From the NCBI GenBank assembly GCA_016935885.1, contig JAFGQA010000076.1, positions 1-18,882 of the forward strand: a stretch of DNA of 18,882 nucleotides, read 5' to 3'. A program made the translations under genes and the position numbers. The notes under the pieces were generated by a model. That model worked only from the letters and a program-made list of their open reading frames with translations, was not told the DNA's origin and searched no databases. Positions within the stretch are counted from its first letter, which is position 1. The number at the start of each line of letters is the position of its first letter. Shown piece after piece: positions 13,411 to 18,882 of this stretch. Source of the DNA: Phycisphaerae bacterium (GTDB lineage: Bacteria > Planctomycetota > Phycisphaerae > UBA1845 > UTPLA1).

Positions 13411-15525
13411 ATGTGCGGCATTGCAGGATACATCTACCACGCCGGGCTGCTCGGTCCCACCGTCTTGGACCGCATGCTCGCGGAGATCAAACATCGAGGC
13501 CCCGACGGCTCCGGCACGTGGACCGACCCGGCAAGTGGCCTGGCATTGGCCCATGCAAGACTGAAGGTCCTCGACCTGACCGAGGCGGCCCACCAGCCCA
13601 TGCGCTCCGCCGACGGCAGCGTGGCAATCGTTTACAACGGCGAGATCTACAACTACCGCCAACTGCGCGACGAGCTTCACGCTGCCGGGGCGTCGTTCAA
13701 GTCCACCGGCGACACGGAGGTCCTTCTGGAACTGTGCCGCCGCGACCCCGCGCTGTCCTTTCTGCCCAGGCTGAACGGCATGTTCGCCTTTGCCGTCTGG
13801 CACGCCTCGACGAAGACGCTGTCATTGGCCCGCGACCGCACCGGTGTCAAACCACTGCTGTACGCTCCCATCCGCGACAACGGCCTCGCGTTTGCTTCGG
13901 AAATGGCGGCCGTTCGCCCGGCCGCGACCGACCTGACCATCGATCCCCAGGCAGTGATGCAGTTGCTGACGTTGGGTTTCATCGCCGCCCCGCGAACGAT
14001 CTTCAGCCAAGTCCACAAGCTCCGTCCCGGACACGTGCTGCGATACCACGATGGCAAGCCCCGCGTCGAGAAATGGGCACCGGACCCCGGCTCGCCGTCT
14101 GCCGACTCGAGCGAGCAATGCCCCGACTTCGGCTCGCCGTTTGCCAACTCGATCAAGCAACACCCCGACTTCGGCTTGCCGTATGCCGACTCGAGCGCGC
14201 GACGCCCCGGACCCGGCTTGCCGTATGCCGACTCGAGCGCGCAACGCCCCGAGCGCGGCTTGCCGTTTGGCGGCCCGCACCAGACCAAACCGCCCGTCGA
14301 TTTCCAGGAAGCCTGCCGCCAACTCCGCAATACCGTCGCCAACGCCGTCGAGCAGCGCCTCGTGGCCGATGTGCCGGTCGGCATCTTCCTCTCCGGCGGC
14401 ATCGACTCGGCCATCGTTACGGCCGTGGCCGCCAAGGTGGCGGGCGATCGCGTCAAGACCTTCTCCGTCGGCTTCCCCGGCAACCCGTTCTACGACGAAA
14501 CCAAGTACGCCAAGGCCGTCGCCGAGATGCACGGCACTGAGCACACCGTGCTCCCGCTCTCGATCGACGAGGTTCGCGACATCATTCCGACCGTCCAAAC
14601 TCATCTTGGCGAGCCCTTCGCCGACAGTTCCGCCCTGCCAACATACCTGCTGAGTCAACTGACCCGTCGGCACGTTACCGTCGCGCTCAGCGGCGACGGG
14701 GCCGACGAGCTGTTCGCCGGTTACAACCGCTACGCCGCCGCGCCACTGACAGCAAAACTCGGCTGGTTCGCCAAGACGCCGCTGTACCGCCCAACGCGCT
14801 GGCTCGTCGAGCGCCTGCCCGCCAAACGCGAACGCAGGATCGGCGGCATCGTTAGCCAGCTCAAGCGGGCCGTCCGCTCGATCGACGGTCGCCTGCCGCA
14901 CCGCTACGCCAACTGGATGCGAACCTCAGACGACCGCACATTCGCTCGCTTCATGCACACCCCGGCACAGTCCGGGCGCGTCCTCGACGACATCGTGCAA
15001 CTGCTGTGGCACTATCGCGGCGAACCGAAGGACGAGAACGACCTGAATCACCACCTCCGCACCGAGTGGCAGCTATCCTTGCCGGACGACATGCTGGCGA
15101 AGATCGATCTCATGTCGATGGCACACGGGCTCGAAGTCCGTTCACCGTTCTTGGACTACCACGTGGTGGACCTCGTCTTCCCGATGGACTGGCATTGGAA
15201 GCTGTGCGGCTTGAAGAAGAAGCACCTGCTGATCGAGGCATACAAGCAGGACATGCCCCCGTTGTTGCACAACCGCCCCAAGAAGGGCTTCGAAGTTCCC
15301 GTTGGCCCCTGGCTCCGCGGTCCGCTCAGTCAAATGGCCAAGGACCTCATCGCCAACGACACGTGCTTCTTCGGCACCATCCTGAGCCGCGACGGCGCGC
15401 TGGCGACGCTCGAAGAACACACCGCCGGCCGGGCCGATCACAATTTCTGCCTGTGGGCGCTTGTCTCGTTGCTGTCGTGGCAACAGCAACACGCGCCGAG
15501 TGCGCGGCTGGACGTCTCAGCGTAA
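13411..15525 (+). CDS. asnB: Asparagine synthetase, glutamine-hydrolysing
   Basis: It makes asparagine from aspartate, glutamine and ATP; relatives in polysaccharide loci may amidate other carboxylates. The class II glutaminase domain starts with Met-Cys, the cysteine becoming the N-terminal nucleophile, and has IKHRGPDGSG, YNGEIYN and STGDTEV. The synthetase domain has the PP-loop FLSGGIDSA (about 326), ALSGDGADELFAGYNRY (about 427) and LEVRSPFLDY. At 704 residues it is longer than most homologues (roughly 600-650). A 14-residue unit repeated four times (about 227-282) lies between the two domains. The start is fixed by the MCGIAGY motif. It stands next to two glycosyltransferases and a lipid-linked sugar transferase. 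The stop is two bases from the end of the convergent pncA gene. Confidence 0.95.
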   Translation: MCGIAGYIYHAGLLGPTVLDRMLAEIKHRGPDGSGTWTDPASGLALAHARLKVLDLTEAAHQPMRSADGSVAIVYNGEIYNYRQLRDELHAAGASFKSTGDTEVLLELCRRDPALSFLPRLNGMFAFAVWHASTKTLSLARDRTGVKPLLYAPIRDNGLAFASEMAAVRPAATDLTIDPQAVMQLLTLGFIAAPRTIFSQVHKLRPGHVLRYHDGKPRVEKWAPDPGSPSADSSEQCPDFGSPFANSIKQHPDFGLPYADSSARRPGPGLPYADSSAQRPERGLPFGGPHQTKPPVDFQEACRQLRNTVANAVEQRLVADVPVGIFLSGGIDSAIVTAVAAKVAGDRVKTFSVGFPGNPFYDETKYAKAVAEMHGTEHTVLPLSIDEVRDIIPTVQTHLGEPFADSSALPTYLLSQLTRRHVTVALSGDGADELFAGYNRYAAAPLTAKLGWFAKTPLYRPTRWLVERLPAKRERRIGGIVSQLKRAVRSIDGRLPHRYANWMRTSDDRTFARFMHTPAQSGRVLDDIVQLLWHYRGEPKDENDLNHHLRTEWQLSLPDDMLAKIDLMSMAHGLEVRSPFLDYHVVDLVFPMDWHWKLCGLKKKHLLIEAYKQDMPPLLHNRPKKGFEVPVGPWLRGPLSQMAKDLIANDTCFFGTILSRDGALATLEEHTAGRADHNFCLWALVSLLSWQQQHAPSARLDVSA
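14089..14256 (+). repeat. 42-bp tandem repeat (4 units) inside asnB
   Basis: Units of 42 bp start at 14089, 14131, 14173 and 14215, with a partial fifth (GGCTTGCCGTTTGG) at 14257. The core is GGCTTGCCGTATGCCGACTC followed by GAGCGCGC and ACGCCCC. Each unit encodes a variant of LPYADSSAxRPxxG, predicted to be unstructured and proline/serine-rich. The array sits where the glutaminase domain ends and the synthetase domain begins. Confidence 0.88.
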
Positions 15526-15527
15526 CG

Positions 15528-16169
15528 TCATCCGGCTGGCCCAGGTCCCGAGGAAGGCTCGATGTCATCGCTGCGTAGGATCCTCGCGCCGGCGTGCCCC
15601 ATCTCCTCGATGGCCCGATTCACGTCTCCGGCTTGAAGCTCGACGCCGCGGCACCCGTCCTCGATCAGGTGTGTGCGAAAGCCAAGGCCGCAGGCATCCA
15701 GCACGGTGGACTTGACGCAGTAGTCCGTGGCCAGACCGAGTATATAGACATCCGTAACACATCGGTCGCGCAGGTAATCCCCGAGGCCCGTGGCCTTGCG
15801 GTGTCCGTTGTCGAAGAAGCCGCTGTAACTGTCGACGCCGGAATCGGTGCCCTTGAAGAAAACCCTGTCCACGCGGCTGACGTCCAGACGCGGGGCAAAC
15901 TCGGCCCCACGGGTGTTTTGCACGCAGTGCACGGGCCAAAGAATCTGTCGCAGCCCGTTCAGGTTGATTACGTCGCCCGGCTTCTTGCCGGGGTGATTGG
16001 CCGCGAAGCTGCCGTGGTCCGGCGGGTGCCAGTCCTTGATCGCCACCACCAAATCGAGCTTGGGCTGCACGCGGTTGGCCACGACCACCACTTCATCGCC
16101 GCGCGGCACCGCCAGCGCTCCGCCTGGCAGAAAATCCTCCTGAATGTCCGCGAGTATCAGGGCCTTCAT
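15528..16169 (-). CDS. pncA: Nicotinamidase
   Basis: It hydrolyses nicotinamide to nicotinate and ammonia, supplying the pncB product next to it in NAD salvage. The 213-residue protein has the catalytic triad Asp8 (ADIQEDF), Lys106 (FFKGT) and Cys151 (DYCVKSTVLDA). The metal ligands of the family are Asp46, His48 (KDWHPPDH) and His81 in WPVHCVQNTRGAEF. These point to nicotinamidase rather than isochorismatase. Start ATG 16169 has AGGAG eight bases upstream (CTCCT at 16178-16182 on the plus strand); an in-frame start further out at 16199 would add ten unlikely residues. It lies 70 bp after pncB on the same strand, so the two are probably co-transcribed. Confidence 0.93.
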   Translation of the reverse strand: MKALILADIQEDFLPGGALAVPRGDEVVVVANRVQPKLDLVVAIKDWHPPDHGSFAANHPGKKPGDVINLNGLRQILWPVHCVQNTRGAEFAPRLDVSRVDRVFFKGTDSGVDSYSGFFDNGHRKATGLGDYLRDRCVTDVYILGLATDYCVKSTVLDACGLGFRTHLIEDGCRGVELQAGDVNRAIEEMGHAGARILRSDDIEPSSGPGPAG

Positions 16170-16239
16170 GTTCACTTCTCCTGCCCCTCGACCAGCCATT
16201 TCCGAATCGCTCAGACCGCGTTCTCAGTCCTCGACGTGG

Positions 16240-17709
16240 CTACCCGCTTGTTCGAGTCCGCAGAAGCAGGTCGGTCTTCAAGTCGAACAGACCTTCCTCC
16301 AGCCCCGCCGGGTACTGGTGCGGGTTCGTGAATCGCTTTATCCCGTCGTGCAGGCGCGCCAACTGATCCCGAGCACGCTCGCGGGCCTCATCCAGCGGAG
16401 GAACCTCGTAGACCTTCCGGCCCCCGCGGAATACCGGGACCAGCAAGTCCGCATACGCCAGCCCGGGCTCGATCTTCTTCCGCCGCGTGATGTCCATCGG
16501 ATCCACGATCGTACAGCCGTCCTTCAGACCCCATCCCACATGGTAGATCGCATCGGCTGTGAACCGCCCGTCGCGCTCGTAACGGCGCACCTGCTGGATG
16601 CCGGGCGTGGAGACCTTGATCGTCTGTTCTGACACCTTCACCCGTTCCCGCCACGGTTCGCCAGGCCGGCGAATGGCGGACATCTTGTAAACGCCGCCGA
16701 TGGCAGGTTGACCGTCGCCCGTCACCAACTTGGTCCCGACGCCCCAAACCGTGATCGTCGCCCCCTGCTCCTTCAAGCTGGTGATAATACGCTCATCCAG
16801 ATCGTTGCTGCCGACGATCACTGCGTTGGGAAAACCACCGTCATCCAGGATCTTCCGTGCCTCGATGCTCAGGTAGGCCAGGTCCCCCGAGTCGAGGCGG
16901 ATGCCGACCATCTCGTGGCCGCGCTGCCGCAACCGCCGGCCGACCTCGACAGCACGCCGAACGCCTTCGAGCGTGTCGTACGTGTCTACCAGGAACACGC
17001 AGTTGTTGGGCATGGCTCGGGCATAGGCCTCGAACGCCTCCAACTCGCTGTCGAAGCACATCACCCAACTGTGAGCGTGCGTGCCACGGACGGGAATGCC
17101 AAACAGCTTTCCGGCCAGCACGTTCGACGTCGACGCACACCCGCCGACATAGGCCGCACGAGACGCCGCCAATGCTCCGTCAATCCCCTGCGCCCGACGA
17201 AGGCCGAACTCCAACACCGGCTCGCCGCAGGCCGCTTGGCAGACCCGTGCGGCCTTCGTGGCGATCAGCGTCTGAAAGTTGATCATGTTCAGTAGCGGCG
17301 TCTCCAGCAGCTGGGCTTGAATGATCGGAGCCGTCACCCGGACCAACGGCTCGTGTGGGAAGACAACCGTCCCTTCGGGTATGGCGTCCATGTCGATGGA
17401 GAACGGTGTTTGCCGCAGGTAGTCCAGGAACGCGTGGTCGAACAGCACCTTGCCGTCGTTGCCGGTCAGGGACGCCAGATAGCCGATGTCGCTCTCGTCG
17501 AACCGCAGGTGGCTCACGTAATCCACCGCGTAGGCCAAGCCGCATGCGATGCTGTAGCCGCCCCGAAAGGGATTCGACCGGAGGTGCAGATGGAAGGCCG
17601 CCTCCCAATCAGCGATGCCCGCCTGCCAGTAGGCATAGGCCATCGTCAGTTGGTACAGGTCCGTCAGAAGGGCCAGGGACGGCTGATACAGTTCCGTGGG
17701 ACCGACCAT
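16240..17709 (-). CDS. pncB: Nicotinate phosphoribosyltransferase
   Basis: It converts nicotinate, phosphoribosyl pyrophosphate and ATP to nicotinate mononucleotide in the Preiss-Handler route to NAD. The 489-residue protein starts with LALLTDLYQLTMAYAYWQ, the family's N-terminal signature. The active-site segment GIPVRGTHAHSWVM lies near residue 210, with VDTYDTLEG, GIRLDSGDLAYLS and WGVGTKLVT following in the usual order. The length is typical of the bacterial long form. ATG 17709 is the natural start; only a distant GGAG lies upstream. A sigma70-type promoter stands at 17763-17791, leaving about 47 nt of leader. The pairing with pncA gives two consecutive salvage steps. Confidence 0.95.
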   Translation of the reverse strand: MVGPTELYQPSLALLTDLYQLTMAYAYWQAGIADWEAAFHLHLRSNPFRGGYSIACGLAYAVDYVSHLRFDESDIGYLASLTGNDGKVLFDHAFLDYLRQTPFSIDMDAIPEGTVVFPHEPLVRVTAPIIQAQLLETPLLNMINFQTLIATKAARVCQAACGEPVLEFGLRRAQGIDGALAASRAAYVGGCASTSNVLAGKLFGIPVRGTHAHSWVMCFDSELEAFEAYARAMPNNCVFLVDTYDTLEGVRRAVEVGRRLRQRGHEMVGIRLDSGDLAYLSIEARKILDDGGFPNAVIVGSNDLDERIITSLKEQGATITVWGVGTKLVTGDGQPAIGGVYKMSAIRRPGEPWRERVKVSEQTIKVSTPGIQQVRRYERDGRFTADAIYHVGWGLKDGCTIVDPMDITRRKKIEPGLAYADLLVPVFRGGRKVYEVPPLDEARERARDQLARLHDGIKRFTNPHQYPAGLEEGLFDLKTDLLLRTRTSG

Positions 17710-17762
17710 AGGTTCGAGCGCTCCAGACGGAGGCCGCCGGACTTCGGTGTCTCGCCACTGTC

Positions 17763-17791
17763 ACTATAGAGCGTCTCACCCATGGTGTCGA
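17763..17791 (-). promoter_or_regulatory. pncB-pncA promoter
   Basis: Minus-strand TCGACA (17786-17791), a 17-bp spacer and TATAGT (17763-17768) differ from the sigma70 consensus by one base in each box. Transcription would start near 17756. The 110 bp between this promoter and the end of the upstream phosphatase gene show no terminator and no gene. Confidence 0.6.
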
Positions 17792-17901
17792 CACACGCTG
17801 TGGCGGCTGCAGCGCGGATGTCTTGGAAAGCGCACTGAGTGTTCTTCCCGAGCATGTCTCGAACTGAACACCTTCTTGATCGGCAAGGAACACCATCCAC
17901 G

Positions 17902-18717
17902 TCATTGAATATCGCACAGGTCAGCCAGCAGACGGGCGTGCATCTGTGCGGTGCCGGCGATCGTGGGCGTGTCCTCGCCGCCGTACTGCGCCACGCCCAT
18001 CGGCCAGAGCGCCCGGCCATCGTGGTCGGTCACGACGCCGCCGGCTTCCTCAATGATCAACGACGCGGCCGCGACGTCCCACAGCTTGCACTCCCATGCA
18101 TACGCCGCATCGACCAACCCAGCCCCGACCCACACAAGATGCAGACACAGCGAGCCCAGGTTGCGAAACAAGTACCGATCCATCCATCCTCGCACAACCG
18201 GTGGAATCTTCCGCTGCCGAAACGAGGATATGGCGATGGTCGTGTCGCTGTCGACGGGCCGCTCGACGAGCACCATGCGCTGATCGCCGCAAAACGCCCC
18301 ACCGCCCGCCGAGGCGGAATAGACTTGCCCCGTCGTCGCATCGTAAACCGCGCCGGCGACGGGTCGGCCCGCACGGAGCACCGCGACCGAAGTGGACCAC
18401 ACGCCGACGCCCCGCCCGAAGTTGCGGGTCCCGTCGATCGGGTCGATGACCCAGCAATACTCGCAGCCGCTGATGTCTGCATGTTGATCCGGCCGGGCCA
18501 CGTGTTCCTCGGTCAGCACGGCGTGCGATGGATGTTCGCGAGCCAGAACAGCTAGCACGGCGGCCTGCGTGGCATGGTCGGCCTCCGTGACAGGCGTGTC
18601 GTCGGCCTTGCGCGAGATGCTCACCTTGCCGAAGAACGTGGCGGCTGTTCGGGCGCCCAATTGGGCCAGGCCGCAAGCGGTGGCCCGAAGACCGACTGGC
18701 GTGAGACGATCCATCAT
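17902..18717 (-). CDS. Inositol monophosphatase-family phosphatase (HisN/SuhB-like)
   Basis: This is a Mg2+-dependent sugar or amino-alcohol phosphatase of about 271 residues. Metal-site motifs are present in order: DTPVTEADHATQ (Asp47), LTEEH (Glu70/71), WVIDPIDGTRNF (Asp92, Asp95) and the C-terminal WDVAAASLIIEEAGG. The overall pattern, including SRKADDTPVTEAD and FRNLGSLCLHL, resembles the histidinol-phosphatase (HisN) branch more than SuhB, but the substrate cannot be fixed. Start ATG 18717 (or ATG 18714 directly after it) is preferred; the frame extends to TTG 18756 without a ribosome binding site. Candidate TTGCGG (18751-18756) and GACAAT (18728-18733) boxes with a 17-bp spacer lie ten bases before the ATG, again a near-leaderless layout. 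It precedes pncB on the same strand but is separated from it by 192 bp containing the pncB promoter. Confidence 0.85.
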   Translation of the reverse strand: MMDRLTPVGLRATACGLAQLGARTAATFFGKVSISRKADDTPVTEADHATQAAVLAVLAREHPSHAVLTEEHVARPDQHADISGCEYCWVIDPIDGTRNFGRGVGVWSTSVAVLRAGRPVAGAVYDATTGQVYSASAGGGAFCGDQRMVLVERPVDSDTTIAISSFRQRKIPPVVRGWMDRYLFRNLGSLCLHLVWVGAGLVDAAYAWECKLWDVAAASLIIEEAGGVVTDHDGRALWPMGVAQYGGEDTPTIAGTAQMHARLLADLCDIQ

Positions 18718-18831
18718 GCAACAAATGATTGTCGCCGTCTGCAACCCCGCCCGCAAGGACGTTAACGAGCCGTTCTACTGCGCGGTGTGCACGTTACGAT
18801 TGTAGGTGGGATTTCGGCACCGGGGTAAGAG

Positions 18832-18851
18832 CCCCCGACCTTGGTCGGGGG
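18832..18851. repeat. Strong GC-rich palindrome at right edge
   Basis: CCCCCGACC pairs perfectly with GGTCGGGGG around a TT centre. It has no T-run on either strand, so it is not a classical terminator. The sequence from 18757 to the window end holds no recognisable gene. Confidence 0.5.
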
Positions 18852-18882
18852 GCACGTTCTCACGGACATCCGGCTGCCCCCC

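Noticed and set aside
13822..14901. Minus-strand open frame opposite asnB (359 codons)
   Set aside because: It covers the AsnB PP-loop and the 42-bp repeat; no ribosome binding site or family motif was found.

Overview
The window is GC-rich chromosomal DNA from a bacterium, most probably a member of the Planctomycetota. This is inferred from the GC-rich genes with strong GC bias at third codon positions, an AddAB recombination pair enlarged by in-frame insertions, and many short palindromic repeats whose translations contain strings such as GTGVSPV and GRPARDPTGETPVP. From general knowledge I associate those strings with planctomycete genomes; I could not check this by search. There is no rRNA, tRNA, CRISPR array, transposase, phage gene or plasmid gene.

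Layout. Positions 1-583 hold no confident protein gene. They carry four consecutive hairpins, two of them with GGGA (GNRA-type) loops and two terminator-like, and then a 97-bp inverted-repeat element that abuts the addA stop codon. Positions 584-9116 (minus strand) are an addB-addA operon coding for the ATP-dependent double-strand-break-processing helicase-nuclease. Both proteins are lengthened by palindromic repeats and tandem repeats inserted in frame. Positions 9280-12002 (plus) are a two-gene operon: a WecA/TagO/MraY-type polyprenyl-phosphate sugar-1-phosphate transferase and a GT4 glycosyltransferase, joined by an ATGA overlap. Positions 12172-13317 (minus) code for a second GT4 glycosyltransferase. 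Positions 13411-15525 (plus) code for a glutamine-dependent asparagine synthetase with a 42-bp tandem repeat between its two domains. Together these four genes look like a piece of a surface polysaccharide locus. Positions 15528-17709 (minus) are a pncB-pncA NAD salvage operon with a good sigma70-type promoter. Positions 17902-18717 (minus) code for an inositol-monophosphatase/HisN-type phosphatase. The right edge carries a strong hairpin and no gene.

The most unusual thing here is the repeat family rather than a gene cassette. A ~97-bp element with 14-bp terminal inverted repeats and two internal hairpins occurs as three full copies and one decayed half copy. Two full copies sit directly after the TAG stop codon of a gene, in the same orientation and phase. 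The third lies inside addA, where it is 96 bp (32 codons) and has TAC where the others have TAG, so the gene reads through it. The terminal repeats show a compensatory change between copies. Related smaller palindromes have seeded tandem repeats with periods of 18, 24 and 33 bp inside addA and addB, all multiples of three. The 42-bp asnB repeat also keeps frame but has no visible link to the element. This suggests a non-autonomous palindromic element that is found at gene ends and has been turned into protein sequence elsewhere.
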